A stretch of 64,000 nt of DNA, from assembly GCA_035772735.1 (NCBI GenBank), contig JASDFA010000010.1, positions 123,605,501 through 123,669,500 on the forward strand, written 5' to 3'. The notes under the pieces are model-generated. The model was not told the origin of the DNA and did not search any database. It saw only the letters and a list, made by a program, of their open reading frames with translations. Positions 1 to 11,632 of the stretch are shown one piece after another. Source of the DNA: Datura wrightii. Lineage: Eukaryota; Streptophyta; Magnoliopsida; Solanales; Solanaceae. The position numbers and the translations under genes were made by a program. How positions within the stretch are numbered: position 1 is the first letter of the stretch; each line of letters begins with the position of its first letter.

Positions 1-417
1 TCCCAGGGAAAGAATCGGTCTAGGAAGGCTATAGTGAACTCCTCCCATTCCATTGGTCTTACTCCCACTAGTCTCCCCTCTTTCCACTGGTCATACCAAA
101 TCTGGGCAACCCCTTTCAGCTGGTAGGCAGCCAAGTTGGCACTCTACGAGGAGATGACACCCATAATTTGGGTGATCTTTCTTATCTCATCCATGAACTC
201 CTATGGGTCCTCTCCCACCTTAGATCCGTGGAAAACTGGAGGGTTCATCCGAGTGAAGTACTGAACTCGGGCAGCTGCACAGACCCATTATTGTTGACCG
301 GAACCACCTGTTGGTTCACCTTATTAGTAATTGACTGTGCGAGCAGCTGCATGGCTTCCTAAACTCTATAGAGGGCACTGAGTTTTCTTGAGGGGATGTT
401 GGAGCTGATGGGGTAGG
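1..417 (-). pseudogene. Gag N-terminal fragment of chromovirus M1 (broken)
   Basis: The minus strand encodes the N-terminal half of a Ty3/gypsy Del/Tekay-type Gag. It reads EAMQLLAQSITNKVNQQV, then in another frame YFTRMNPPVFHGSKVGEDP, then LAAYQLKGVAQIWYDQWKEG and PMEWEEFTIAFLDRFFPW, running off the left window edge. Gag forms the virus-like particle that packages element RNA. The frame is broken by a shift after about residue 35 and by at least two stops (one after GEDP, one after the GVISS stretch), so no full Gag can be made. Its upstream end abuts element A at 418, and the missing N terminus resumes at 5393. Assignment rests on the QLKGVAQIW and EEFxxxFLxRFFP signatures seen again in G. 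Confidence is high for family and for pseudogene status. Confidence 0.85.
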
Positions 418-2000
418 TGTTGATGTGCTGTGAATTTACAGCACTTTCAACGCTTAGAAAATAAGAAAACAACATGGACTTAGGTGTATTTATATGGGTA
501 TGAGGTACTTTTCCTTTTGTTATAGGATAAATAAGTGTTGCAATTGAAAATTGCAAAAGATAGCTTAAAAAGTGCAAAATAGGCAAAGAGTGCACACCAC
601 AGTACAGATCGCAGGAAGGACCTATGAGTCGAACTAGTGGTCGTGAGAAGTTGCTGAAAGTTAAGGCTGAGCAAATGTGACCCACGAGTCCCAGTACGAT
701 TCATAGCAGGCCTGTACAATTCATGATGAGGAAGTCGTGATGAAATCCATAAGAATTGCATCTAAGTCTGACTCCTGCTACAAGAAGAAAGTATGACTCG
801 TAAGACGAAGGTACGAGTCGTACCATTCTGGTCGTGATGAACTTCAGTAAAACTTCAAAATATCTGACTCAAAGTACGGTAGCTAAGTACGAGTCGTGAG
901 TTAGGGGTACGAGTCATACCCATATCCAATACTTAGCCAGAATTTAGCCAGCTGAGATTGTACGAAAGGAAGCTATGGGTTGTAGGAGCATGCTACGGAT
1001 CGTAGGTCGAGACGTGGCACTGGCGGCGACAGATATGGAAATTAACCCTGTTGTCTTAGGAAAAGGATTCTTATGTATGTATAAATATGTTTTAGGTTTT
1101 ATTTTTATAAGGAGGGCGTCAGTTTGATAGTTTAGAGAGTAAAAACCTTGAGAAGAGAGAGAATTGAGTTGTTCTTAACTTGTGATCAACCTGTTCTTTA
1201 ATTCATCTTTTTCTTGCTACTTGTTTCTGAAGATTTTTGTGGAGTAATTGAAAGAAGTGTTTTTTGTCCATCATTTTTGTAAGTATTGATTTTTATTCTT
1301 AATCATGAATGCAAATCACAACCTTGCAACTATGAGAGGCTAAAACCTCCATAGCTAGGGTTGTGGGAACCATGGTGAATTAACAAGCTAGGGTTACACA
1401 AACTGATCTTAAAACCAATACAAACACTTATATTGTGGTCTCTTCATGCTTAAATGTTTCTTAATGGTGCACAACATTAGGAAGTGCTCGAATTCTTTAC
1501 TTGCTTTGGTCGAAGAGGTAGACATTAGGAAAAGAGAATTACAATGGAGGCTTTATTTTGATGATCATTGTATTAACTTGAGTTGTGGTTGTAGGATAGT
1601 TAAATCTGGAACTTAGTGATAACGGATAGTATGAAACCGTTCATGAGACTTGGTCGAGTGAATTAGTATAGTCAAACAATAGGGACTGGTCGGTTGTTTG
1701 AATGAACCTAAGTTATTAGTTCTATAAGAAAGTATTGGTGATAATCACGAGTGTATACCCAAACCAGTTATGAACCCATGGGGAACACAAACCCTAGTTA
1801 TCCTTTGATATTGACTCAACACCAGAATTTGATATTTGTTTTAGCATCCCCCTATTTTGAAGTAACTCCTCACAAGTTCAATTACCGGCTATAATTCAGT
1901 CTCCCTATTCCCTGTTGGTTCAACCCCAACCTCTAGTTGGGTTCTTTATTGACAATGTCCGCTTCTCACTTTAGTAAGAGGTGTCGTTTGAGCTTTACCA
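418..2000 (+). repeat. 5' LTR of element A
   Basis: This starts TGTTGATGTGCTGTG and aligns end to end with 3783-5392, with scattered substitutions. Positions 425-444 form a hairpin (GTGCTGT, loop GAATTT, ACAGCAC). A U3 block at about 600-1015 is rich in variants of TACGAGTCGTA, including a 15-bp odd palindrome at 810-824. A TATA-like TATAAATA lies at 1080-1087. A box near 1908-1934 (tgttggttcaaccccaac) matches the conserved U5 box of the other Athila-like LTRs. The end is TTTACCA here versus GTTATCA in the 3' copy. Confidence 0.85.
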
Positions 2001-2199
2001 AAAAGTGGCGTCGTTGCCAGGAAATACGGCTAAAACTAGGTTATTTGCTTGTATTTGACTTTTTTGTAGTTATTTCCTCTTTTATTTTTTTTTGGTGTTA
2101 TTTTTTCTCATCAAGGGCACATCTTGGTAATGTCAAGCATTTAAGAAAATGGAGGATGAGTCTGAGTTTCTTGATGAATTCTGAGTAATCAAGAGATCT

Positions 2200-2248
2200 A
2201 TGTCGTACTGCGATGTTAAATCAGGCGCTGCATGGGAGGCAACCCATG
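2200..2248 (+). ncRNA. Conserved palindrome plus AGGCAA stem-loop (copy A)
   Basis: Positions 2200-2216 are ATGTCGTA-C-TGCGATGT, an imperfect odd palindrome. After exactly 7 nt comes GGCGCTG, then a perfect stem CATGGG / CCCATG closing the loop AGGCAA (to 2248). The same layout with a different stem (CTTGGG / CCCAAG) occurs in elements C and F. Retention in an element that has lost all coding sequence suggests a cis function. Function unknown; an RNA structure is inferred, not shown. Confidence 0.55.
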
Positions 2249-3004
2249 AATGGCGATGTCTGAGTAGCCACAGGTATGTCCCTCTCCTAGTTTTTACATT
2301 CTTGATTGCTTTGGGGACAAAGCATATTTTTTTAGGGGGGTGTACTTGTTTCTGAATATTCGTCCGAGAGTTTTTCTTGGTGTTTCTTTTCCCTCGGGTA
2401 TGCTATCTAGTCGAACCAGTATGTTTAGGATGCTTTTATTTTATTAGAAAGTAACTTATAAGTACTTAGCCAATAAAATGCACAAGTTTTGACTTTTGAA
2501 AAAAAATTGACCCTGTTTAAAAAAATTTTGATGGTTAGTTGCGTACTTGGTGAGTGTAAAACATGATTTCTTGGATCTTTTTATGTCATTTAGTATACTA
2601 GCATGAGTAGTTATAGTTAGCCGTGTATAAACCGAACAGGTAGAATGAATGAAAATATGTACCATGAGTGAGTGAGGACTATACCTAGTTCAATACTGCT
2701 TAGAGGATCTAGAACTTGCCCGGTTGGTCTTTACATAGATTTTAGGATGGTTGGTTAGAAAAGGATCATAGGCTGTCTTTGTTTAGACCATTTTAGCTTA
2801 AATTTCCCTACCAAAATGATATGATTCCCTTGATCCTGATTTTGAGCCTTCAATAAACCATTTTTCTATACTTAACCGGTTAACCTCAACCAATTTTTAT
2901 AATGAACCTATTTTGTCCATATTCCCTCCTTGGACATTGTGAACCTCAACCTAGGCAAAATGCCTAAGTTGAGGGCCACTTGAGTAGGGGTGCATAGATC
3001 TCGG

Positions 3005-3125
3005 GGAGGTGAAAAAGGAAAAGAAAAAGAAAAAGAAAAAGGATTAAAAATGAGGTGTGGTATGACAAAAAAAATAGAAAAATCAAAAAGAAAATACAAA
3101 AAAAGAGAATGAATGAAAAAGCTGA
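3005..3125 (+). repeat. Purine-rich low-complexity tract
   Basis: Runs of GGAAAAGAAAAAGAAAAAG and related A/G sequence lie in the 3' UTR of element A. The minus-strand open frames across it, rich in Phe, Leu and Ser, are a composition artefact. Confidence 0.8.
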
Positions 3126-3782
3126 AAACACACCACACCCATGTATTGCATAAAAAAGGAGAAAAGGGAGGAAAAAGCTGAAAACGTGAAAAGGGTTAAA
3201 TAAGTAAAAAGAGGAGCCACGTGTATGTAGTGCCAAGGAGGGTTTAGTCACTAAAGATATTCCATATCTACCATATACAGCCCAAAAGCCTACATTACAA
3301 GCTGAATCAAGTCCTACAGTGATCTTAGCCCGACTATCTGAAGAGCCAAAGTAGAGAAAATAAGGGCAAGCCTATGGTATCCAATGTGCAATACTTGGAA
3401 CTTCCTTGTGAGGGTGAGAGTCTTGCTTTAGTCCCAAGTTTTATATTTTCATATATTTTTGAGTTGGGGACTTCATTTACTGTGAGGGTACATGGTTTGT
3501 GTTTTATTCAGCAAGTTTTTTGTATGAAAAGCATTGGTAATAACTTGATTCTCATCTAATACTTAGATGACATATCTTGATCCTTGCTTATCATTGTTTT
3601 TGGTTACTTGAGATGCATAGCTGATATGGTTTACATGGAGAAGGGTCAAAAGCTATTTGTGTTCATAGTGCAAGTTTTAATTAAGTGTTGGCTATAGTAT
3701 TCTAGGCTTATTATCTAGTTAAGCATTGTGTTTAGTTTTTATTTTATTTGCCCGAGGAGATACAAACGTCTTAAGTTGAGGG

Positions 3783-5392
3783 TGTTGATGTGCTGTGAAT
3801 TTACAGCACTTTCGACGCTTAGAAAATAAGAAAACAACATGGACATAGGTGTATTTATGTGGGTATGAGGTACTTTTCCTTTTGTTACAGGATAAATAAG
3901 TGTTGGAACTGAAAATTGCAAAAGATAGCTTAAAAAGTGCAAAATAGGCAAAAAGTGCACACCACAGTACAGATCGCATGAAGGACCTACGAGTCGAACT
4001 AGTGGCCGTGAGAAGTTGCTGAAAGTTAAGGCTGAGCAAATGTGACCCACGAGTCCCAGTACAATTCATAGCAGGCCTATACAAGTCATGATGAGGAAGT
4101 CGTGATGAAATCCATAAGAATTGCATCTGAGTCTGACTCCCGCTACAAGAAGAAAGTACAACCCATAAGACGAAGGTATGAGTCGTACCATTCTGGTCGT
4201 GATGAACTTCAGTAAAACTTCAAAATATCTAATTCAAAGTACGGTAGCTAAGTACGAGTCGTGAGTTAGTGGTACGAGTCATACCCATATCCAATACTTA
4301 TCCAGAATTTAGCCAGCTGAGATTGTACGAAAGGAAGCTATGGGTTGTAGGACGTACGAAAGCATGCTACAGATCGTAGGTCGAGACGTGGCACTGGCGG
4401 CGACAGATATGGAAATTAACCCTGTTGTCTTAGGAAAAGGATTCTTGTGTCTGTATAAATATGTTTTAGATTTTATTTTTATAAGGAGGACGTCAGTTTG
4501 ATAGTTTAGAGAGTAAAAACCTTGAGAAGAGAGAGAATTGAGTTGGTCTTAACTTGTGATCAACCTGTTCTTTAATTCATCTTTTTCTTGCTACTTGTTT
4601 CTCAAGATTTTTGTGGAGTAATTGAAGGAAGTGTTTTTTCTCCATCATTGTTGTAAGTATTTATTTTTATTCTTAATCATGAATGCAAATCATAACCTTG
4701 CAACTATGAGAGGTTAAAACCTCCATAACTAGGGTTGTGGGAACCATGGTGAATTAACAAGCTAGGGTTACACAAACTGATCTTAAAACCAATACAAACA
4801 CTTATATTGTAGTCTTTTCATCCTTAAATGTTTCTTAACGGTGCGCAACATTAGGAAGTTCCCAAATTCTTTACTTTCTTTGGTCGAAGAGGTAGATATA
4901 GGAAAAGAGAATTACAACGGAGTCTTCATTTTGATGATCATTGTATTAACTTGAGTTGTGATTGCAGGATAGTTAAATCTGGAACTTAGTTATAACAGAT
5001 AGTCTGAAACCACTCATGAGACTTGGTCGAGTGAATTAGTATAGTAAATCAATAGGGACTGGTCGGTCATTTGAATGAACCTAAGTTATCATTTCTATAA
5101 GTAAGTATTGGTGGTAATCACGAGTTTATACCCAAAGTAGTTATGAACCCATGGGGAACACAAACCCTAGTTATCCTTTGATATTGACTCAACACCAGAA
5201 TTTTGATATTTGTTTTTATTATTTATTTTCTTTAGAATCCCCCTATTTTGAAGTAACTACCTCACAAGTTCAATTACCGGCTATAATCCAATCTCCATAT
5301 TCCCTGTGGGTTCGACCCCAACCTCTAGTTGGGTTCTTTATTGACAATGTCCTCTTCTCACTTCATTAAGAGGTGTGGTTTGAGCGTTATCA
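3783..5392 (+). repeat. 3' LTR of element A
   Basis: Direct repeat of 418-2000, TGTTGATG to GCGTTATCA. It keeps the terminal hairpin (3790-3809), the GAGTC-centred U3 cluster, a TATAAATA at 4454-4461 and the U5 box at about 5301-5323 (TCCCTGTGGGTTCGACCCC). It is followed directly by the resumed N-terminal gag of M1 on the minus strand. Confidence 0.88.
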
Positions 5393-5661
5393 ATCGGTGA
5401 GCATTACCGGCCCTTCTTCCATTACCACGTCGTTGAGGCAAGATTTCACTAAAACGAAACAAAGCACGAGCTAGGAGAAGGATTCTGGAATTGTATTTTA
5501 ATGCACGATAAAGAGTACGAACAAAATGGAGGTTTCCTCATAACATCTCGTAGCCTCCCCATCATAAGTGTGGCGCGCTTCAAACCCATGAAAAGGACTT
5601 TACTTGACGCGGCTTTCATACATCCTAGGATACTCTAAACCTAGTTATATGATACCAAGTT
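5393..5661 (-). pseudogene. M1 gag start and 5' leader with iMet PBS
   Basis: On the minus strand the leader runs from 5661 down to the gag start. Next to the LTR it reads AACTTGGTATCA, matching the TGGTATCA start of an initiator-Met primer-binding site. Gag begins at about 5442 with PQRRGNGRRAGNAHR, the basic N terminus typical of this Gag type (compare 55956). The expected ATG is TTG here, so the start codon is lost. The frame then hits element A and continues at 417. The broken Gag cannot be expressed. Confidence 0.75.
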
Positions 5662-7615
5662 TGTCACGCCCCGAGTCTATACCTTGGACGAGACATGGTA
5701 CTTGGAGTTACAAGTAACCCCAAGTCAACCCATTGTCTATCATAACACTGGTATTTTGAGTAAATCATAGCAGAAGCTTTAAAATAATAAAATAAAATAT
5801 CTTTGAAGAAGAAATAAATCACAAACTTTTATACAGATGAAAACAAACTGAAAATCTAAATCTCTGTCTGAGTCTAAAAGTCAACTACAACTAATGAGTT
5901 GTTGTGACAAGCCCCCAGCTAACTTTAAGTCTAAATGAAAGAAATATAACTGAAATAAATAATCCTCGTCTTTGAAAGATGAGGACTCACCAATGATGCA
6001 GTAGGAAAAGTTTGAGTGAGATCGGCTAATGGGGCTGAGACTATGAATCTGCAGCTGTATCATAAAATGATACAGCATAAAAGGTATACGTCAGTACTTT
6101 AAATGTACTGAGTAGGTGAGATAAACCAAAAACAAGAAATAAAATAACTGAACTGGAAAGACATGTAATGACCAACTGAAATACTGAAACTGAATATCTG
6201 AATATATTGAAATGATCAAAATGACCCTATCTGATGGTCAAAGACATGCGCTAAATTTGAGATACTAATCTGAAGTACTGTACTGAATTGATCTAAACTA
6301 AGTAGTCTGGAACGGTTCTATCTGAGTTGATCTGAGACTTCACTGAACTGACTAGTGGGAGAGTCTATAACTGGCATCATGGACACCTCAAGAATTAATT
6401 GCTGTCAAACTGATCAGCCGACATTACTAGATTATACCGAATAGGCTTATAATTGACTGAGACTAGACTAACAAGCATCTAACTAAATTCTCAACATTTT
6501 CTAGAAACATGGAAAAACCAACTGATATAATCAAGCCACAAGGAAGAACTAATCCAACAGGCAGTATTCTAGTTTACTGGACTCAAATATAGGGCTAAAA
6601 CCATCCTTACAAGAATGAGTATTAACATGATAACTAGGTAGTGGAATTATAACAACAATCAACATAGGCAACATTCCACATGCTATAAACGAAGTTTGAC
6701 ATATAATCTATTCACATTCGAAAATTTCAGGGCTAGAATTGATAGAGAAGATAGAGAATATTTTTGGGGACACAAGGGAAGAACCATTCCCTTATTACCT
6801 GGTGATGGAAATACCTGAGAGAATCCCTTGATAATCTGAGGAGAATTCAATTTCCCTAGCTTCTGCTATGAGTCTTTCTGAGAGAAATTTAACGTACTAA
6901 ATTTTGAGGGGTGAGAGAAATGAAATAAACCGTCGGTTACCCCTAATTAAAACCCAAAATGATGTAGTTTAGAGTCTAGGAGTTTAGAAAATTATGTAAA
7001 ACTCCCTGGTAAATTCGCAGGAAAAAGGACCCTGCCAGTCCCCACGAGGCACTCCACGAGTCGTGAGGTCAAGGACGACTCATGGTGTCCAGTCGTGATG
7101 TGCATGGGAAATTTTCTAGAGATTCTCCAACCTGCCAACAACTGACTTCACGAGTCGTCGGGAGACCTAATGACTCGTGATGTCTCCCATTGCCACTGAA
7201 CCATAATTCCTCTTTAGGGGTCACCATGGGCTACTTAACTATTCATTATCGGTGACCACGACTCATGGTCACCTCCATAGTCATCACTACCGAAAACCAC
7301 ATGGGGTCCACCACGACACCACGACTAGTGGTGCCCCAAACGAGTCGCAGGGAGGACTTGTTACATGCACTACTCAAATTTTCCATCTTTTAGTCAACCC
7401 TTGACCACAACTCACATAACGACTCGTGGTCACACCCATGGTCACTCAATTTCCCAATTTTTGAACCAAGTCCGGACCCTTCACAATGAGTCACTCCACG
7501 ACTCGTGGCCTACCCCACGGGTCACAAGATGACTCATTTTGTGACTTGGTGCAAAAAATGCTATTTTCTCTACTTCAACTCTTGGGTCTAATCTTACGGT
7601 TTCCGGGGCATTACA
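5662..7615 (-). repeat. 5' LTR of chromovirus M1
   Basis: In minus orientation it runs from TGTAATGCCCCGG (7615) to CGGGGCGTGACA (5662), followed by the iMet PBS. It is related to LTRs E, H and G/I, which share the CCCGAG...end and the AGTTATAC...GTACTG block. The U3-proximal part, about 7040-7540, is crowded with CACGACTCGTGG variants, including a perfect odd palindrome CCACGA-C-TCGTGG at 7497-7509. The partner 3' LTR lies outside the window to the left. The open frames in both strands at 7480-7690 come from this palindromic block and are not genes. Confidence 0.85.
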
Positions 7616-8956
7616 ATGATAATGATTTTTGTGGATTCTTTGGGTTTGATGCCTTGTGTGGTAAGGATCTTTGTGAATCTCATGCATAACTTCTTGTCTA
7701 GAACTTTCCCTAAGTGTGACTCAAGGTGAAATCTTACACGTAGATGCACTTCGAACATGATTTTTAGGCTTCATTTGACTAGTCACTCTACAAAAAATAA
7801 CCTCTCAAAATGTCTTCCGTTGCTAGCCAATGTTGATCCATTTGAACTGTTTACTCTTGGAAACCACATTACAAGCCAATGTCCCTTTTTGAGCCCCCTC
7901 TTCTTGGCACACATCCTCCCTAATTTCTAGTGGTAAGTGAATGAGAAAAATAGGGGATGAAAACCCAAAGGAATAGGGAGAGATAATGAAATTAGTGAGG
8001 AAGAGTCAAAGAGCCTAAGTTTGGGGGTTTTCAAGAAAGGAGGATATATAAGAAGTCTAAATCTGAGGTAGCACCAAATTGTGAGAAAAAGGAATGAATG
8101 ATGAGCTGAGGAACCTTAAAGTACAAAAAAAAGGAAAACAAAAAAGGAAAAGTGAAATGGTGTTACATCTTGATTAGACAAGGCTTAATGTGATAGCCAA
8201 AGGAGCTACAAGGAAGGTCTTTGAACAATAAAAGAGGGAAATGGTTGCAAAAAGAGGAATAAGGTGGAGCGATATAAAAAGTTATATGGGAAGGGTTAAA
8301 GTGTTCATGTAAAGGCATTAGGGATGATCTAGTCACTAGAGCCAAATAATTGTCTTATCATTACCTCTAGCCTTCATAATAACCAGCAAGTCCTAATTGA
8401 TTTGAGTGTAGTTTCTCTACATTAGTGGCAAATTACACGAAGAGCAAGCCTATGGGTCGAGTTGTGTGCATGAAGATTTCTTTTAGGAGAGAGAGTGTGA
8501 TCATCTTTTTGTATAATCCCTTCTGTGTGCATTAATTCATGAAAAGGAAAAGGGATTATCTCTTTGGTGAGTGGCATCATTCCTTTTAAGGACACACTTT
8601 CATTAAGGTAAAGGTGTGATTGAGGCATGAGTAGTGCGAGCTCTAAGGCAAACTTTGAATGTGCAGTGATTATGAATTGAGATGCGATGTGTGTTTCGTT
8701 GGATAAGATATGCCCTTATTTTGCAAAATGAAAGCATTTGTGAATCATTCCTTTGAATTGTGGTGGCCTCTTGAAACTTTTCCATATATTTTTTAAAGGG
8801 AATTTTCTTCTCTTTTTCTGTGAGTTGGTGAGCATTTTTGGGTTGTCATGGATTAAGTGGTCATTGATGTATAAACTCTTGTGGAGTGGCATGTTTATCA
8901 ACTGATAAGAATTGCATTACTTGAGGACAAGCAATGGTTCTAGTTTGGGAGTTTAG
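7616..8956 (+). other. 3' untranslated interior of Athila-like element B1
   Basis: No protein homology. The block resembles the 3' regions of C (27540-28820) and F: phrases such as gagcaagcctatgggtcga at about 8442 and ttgaggacaagcaatgg near 8930 recur. It ends in a purine-rich stretch (agtttgggagtttag) that serves as the polypurine tract before the LTR at 8957. The left part of the element is missing because M1 inserted at 7615. Minus-strand open frames at 8160-8900 show no domain. Confidence 0.65.
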
Positions 8957-10482
8957 TGAGTTGGTAATTTACCAACTCATTAGGCTCTTAAGCATGAGCT
9001 TTAGCTTAGTTTTCAAGTCATTTAAATGAATTTTATGCCCTTTTTTCCTTTTTATGTGTAGGTACCTGAGTTGAAAAGAAAGAGCAAGAAGTGGAGTAAA
9101 AAAGAATAAATCAAGTGAAAATTGATTCTCCACTGGAGGACACCGGTAAAACGCTGGTCAAATGTAGGTAACCACTAATTGGAGGAGAAAATTCAACCGG
9201 CAGCCGTAGACATCAACCGGCGACTCGCTGGTTAAATCGCTGACAGGTGTTGGATCTTGCTGGACTGAGGAGGAAATAAATCGGTGGACCGCAGATGGAA
9301 GCCGGAGAACCACCAAAAATGTCATTGAATGGTCTTCGAACATCATTGGAGTGTAGAAGAAAATGAACGGTGGTTTTTTGAAAGCAACTGGCGAACCGCC
9401 AGTTCCACCGCAAGTGAAAAATGCCTGAACAGGGGTAATTACATCTAGCACTAAAAAGAGGAGATTTTTTCCTTATATGTATATAGTATAGAAGAAAGTA
9501 CTCCATACATACTTTTTATCTTTTTAAACATTCCTTTTGCTTTGGAGAGAGAAGAACCCCATTGGAGGAGATTGTTGAATACTGTTTTTCTTATTTTTCA
9601 TCTTCTTCCTTTGCAAGGTATAGTCATTGTTGCAGACATATTTTGAGTTTGATTTTTCTTTCTCTTAGTAATGAAATCATTGAGTTTATTAATGAATATA
9701 CTCTACAGTTTCTTAATCATGAGTAGCTAAATTATCAACTAGAGATGTGTAATGATGGGTGCTTAATTAGATTGGGTATTGCTAGATTCATCTCAATATT
9801 GCTTAATTAGTGTAAATCTATTGAGTTCTCTCCAATTTATAATTAATGATCCATAGTTGCAAATGTGGGTTTACTTTTCATACTTGATTTCATCTTGAAT
9901 GAAAAAAATTCAAGTATTGGGAGGAAATTTGATGGTGGGAATAGATGTGATTGTGTGGGGTTTGTCTAGAAATAGCAAAAACCCATATTTATAATACTAA
10001 TTAGTAGTTGATGACTAGAGATAGCTCAACTATCAACCCAAACTCCATTGGGCTAACTGAATTGTGTCTTGAGGTTCGAAAGGACTCGAGAAAAAGGCCT
10101 CCATGAGGTTGAGAAACATAGGGCTCCATATCGTCCAAAGTTATTTACACTTATTCAAAATGTTTTGATGAGCTAGCATATCCTTATTTGACTAGCACCA
10201 CCCCATCTACACTACACCTCTAGTCTTCACTCATTGTCTATCAATTTTAGTTATTTTGCTATTTTGGCTAGCTGGTTTAGAATCCATAATAGTGTTGACT
10301 TCATTTTCCCCCCAAAATTTTACCATTTTATTTCCTTGATTGGTGCGAATTAATTCAAATTTTCTAAAACAATGCTTGCGCAAATCATTCACTAGTCTCT
10401 GTAGGATTCGACCCTAAAATCCATCAGTAGCAATGACCGCGTACGCTCTATTGTTAAGAGGGGTGTACTTTGGACGTTATCA
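8957..10482 (+). repeat. 3' LTR of element B1
   Basis: It starts with a perfect 23-nt palindrome, TGAGTTGGTAA-T-TTACCAACTCA, and ends TTGGACGTTATCA. It aligns with 11633-13194 over its whole length. U3 (9130-9420) holds many CGGCGA/TCGCCGG-like words, for example the near-palindrome ACCGGCGACTCGCTGGT at 9216-9232. A TATA-like run (atatgtatatag) sits near 9475 and the U5 box near 10398 (tctgtaggattcgaccct). The right flank is coding sequence of B2, so B1 inserted into B2. Confidence 0.82.
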
Positions 10483-11432
10483 CCATCTTGATAGCATGTA
10501 TCATGACTAGGATGTAGCTAAACTTCGATGAGGTGGTTGCCACACAAATGAAAAGAAAGGCTCGACAGCGGAGTCTCTCCACACCCTTTCCTGTTCTGAT
10601 CAACCAATTATGTGCTAGAGCAAGGATCCCATATTTTGTTGATTACCCTGTTAGCTCCACTAATGGAGTAATAAATATTGACAAGAAGAGAGACCCAGAT
10701 GCTCCTAAAATCAAAAGGAAGAGAATGCAGCCCTAGGATATTCTTGAGGATTCTATGGCACATGATACTGAGAGTGCCCCATTGGCATAAGACCTCAATG
10801 ATCCCACTCTCGAAATATCGGGACATACTTATAAGGAGTGATACCTTTGGGTTCTTCACCACCACCTCCATCCTCCTGACCTAATGGACTCCAAAAGTTG
10901 GCCGACATGACCGACTCTCATGAAAATCAACTAGCAAAGTTGGCCAAAAATCTGCTAGCCTTGATCTAGAGATTGGTCAAAAGCACGATGAAGGAAGTCT
11001 TTGATAGCTTAAATAATTTGTGCCCCAAAGTTGATGTGGTTTTGGAGTAGTGGAATCTCTTTGGGCCAATGTGAGAGAATTAAAGGGCAAGGTTCCCATG
11101 TCCAGTGTGGATCTAAGCTTCTTTGACGAAGTTATGGTAGCCCCATATGCCACGTAGGGCCTAATTGATGAGTTTCTTGGAAATTTGGCATAGGAGAAGA
11201 AGGTTGTGCAAGATGATGAAGATGAAGTCTACTAGAGTTGCAAGATACCATGTTTGACTCCTTGGCTTGGCTCACTCCCATCGAGGTCGCGCAGGCACTA
11301 GTGGAGACTTTAAGCCTTGTGATGATGAGGATGAGTAGATATCACAGGGAGTTCTTACCCCTTTATACTTTATTTGGTAACATTTGGGACAATGTTTACA
11401 TTTTAGTTGGGGGTAGGATGTGTACTTTCTTG
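10483..11432 (+). pseudogene. ORF2 C-terminal part of B2, plant transposon-protein-like
   Basis: The frame opens directly at the B1 LTR junction (ILIACIMTRM, stop, LNFDEVVATQMKRKARQ) and continues FPVLINQLCARARIP to about 10736. Scattered fragments follow, such as KLADMTDSHENQLAKLAKNL (near 10900) and a last segment at 11238-11432. The FP-x-LI-x-LC-x-RA-x-(I/V)P signature matches plant proteins annotated only as putative plant transposon protein, found in Athila-like and non-autonomous elements; their function is unknown. Many stops make it a pseudogene. The N-terminal part is absent because B1 inserted there. The position, just upstream of the 3' LTR, is that of a third ORF. Confidence 0.6.
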
Positions 11433-11632
11433 TAGTTGATGTTGTTGCCCTTATCAGGCTTATTTTGTTTGAGTAATGTTTTAGAAATGATATATTTATT
11501 TGAATGTTGTTTTGTTTGGATGAAGGATTGCCCTTGTCGGGCTTGTTTTGAAATTAGTTTAAATTTTTAACTCTTTCCAAACTTAAATTGTTCTTGTTAT
11601 AATGATGTGAGTTGCCATTGTAGGGTTGGTGA
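11433..11632 (+). repeat. Degenerate tandem repeat before LTR of B2
   Basis: Three degenerate units share the word ttgccctt-tcaggcttatttt: near 11450 (ttgcccttatcaggctt), 11531 (ttgcccttgtcgggctt) and 11611 (ttgccattgtagggttgg), about 80 bp apart. They lie between a G-rich polypurine-like stretch (attttagttgggggtagg, about 11400) and the LTR at 11633. No coding content. Confidence 0.5.

Larger units (their letters stand above)
2001..3782 (+). other. Interior of element A: PBS, structured motif, 3' UTR
   Basis: Positions 2006-2023 (tggcgtcgttgccaggaa) are a decayed PBS matching the complement of the tRNA-Asp 3' end. Then come about 180 bp of T-rich sequence, the structured motif at 2200-2248, and roughly 1.5 kb resembling the 3' untranslated region of the other Athila-like elements, including a phrase around 3363 (gggcaagcctatgg) that recurs near 8443 and 28410. 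Polypurine sequence (aagttgaggg) ends just before the 3' LTR. The short open frames here show no recognisable domain and I treat them as chance. Confidence 0.7.
418..5392 (+). mobile_element. Element A: coding-free LTR element with tRNA-Asp PBS
   Basis: Two direct LTRs (418-2000 and 3783-5392) of about 1.6 kb flank a 1.78-kb interior. A primer-binding site matching the tRNA-Asp 3' end follows the left LTR. No gag, protease, RT, RNase H or integrase homology is visible in the interior, so the element can only have moved using proteins from a relative. It lies in the N-terminal part of M1 gag: coding sequence stops at 417 and resumes at 5393. Flanking 5-mers (gtagg on the left, atcgg on the right) agree at only 3 of 5 positions, so the target duplication is decayed or the boundary is off by a base. 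Family: Athila/Tat-like, inferred from the PBS and shared 3' motifs. Confidence 0.85.

Noticed and set aside
600..1015. Repeated short palindromic words considered as a CRISPR-like array
   Set aside because: Repeats are short, degenerate, irregularly spaced and inside a plant LTR; no spacers or cas genes.
2908..3251. Phe/Leu-rich minus-strand frames that look like membrane proteins
   Set aside because: They read through the complement of a GAAAAA-rich low-complexity tract in the element A 3' UTR.
418..5392. Clean 5-bp target duplication for element A
   Set aside because: Flanks gtagg and atcgg agree at only 3 of 5 positions; insertion is supported by the interrupted gag, not by the duplication.
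7481..7689. Overlapping open frames on both strands
   Set aside because: Produced by the palindromic CACGACTCGTGG-type words in LTR U3.
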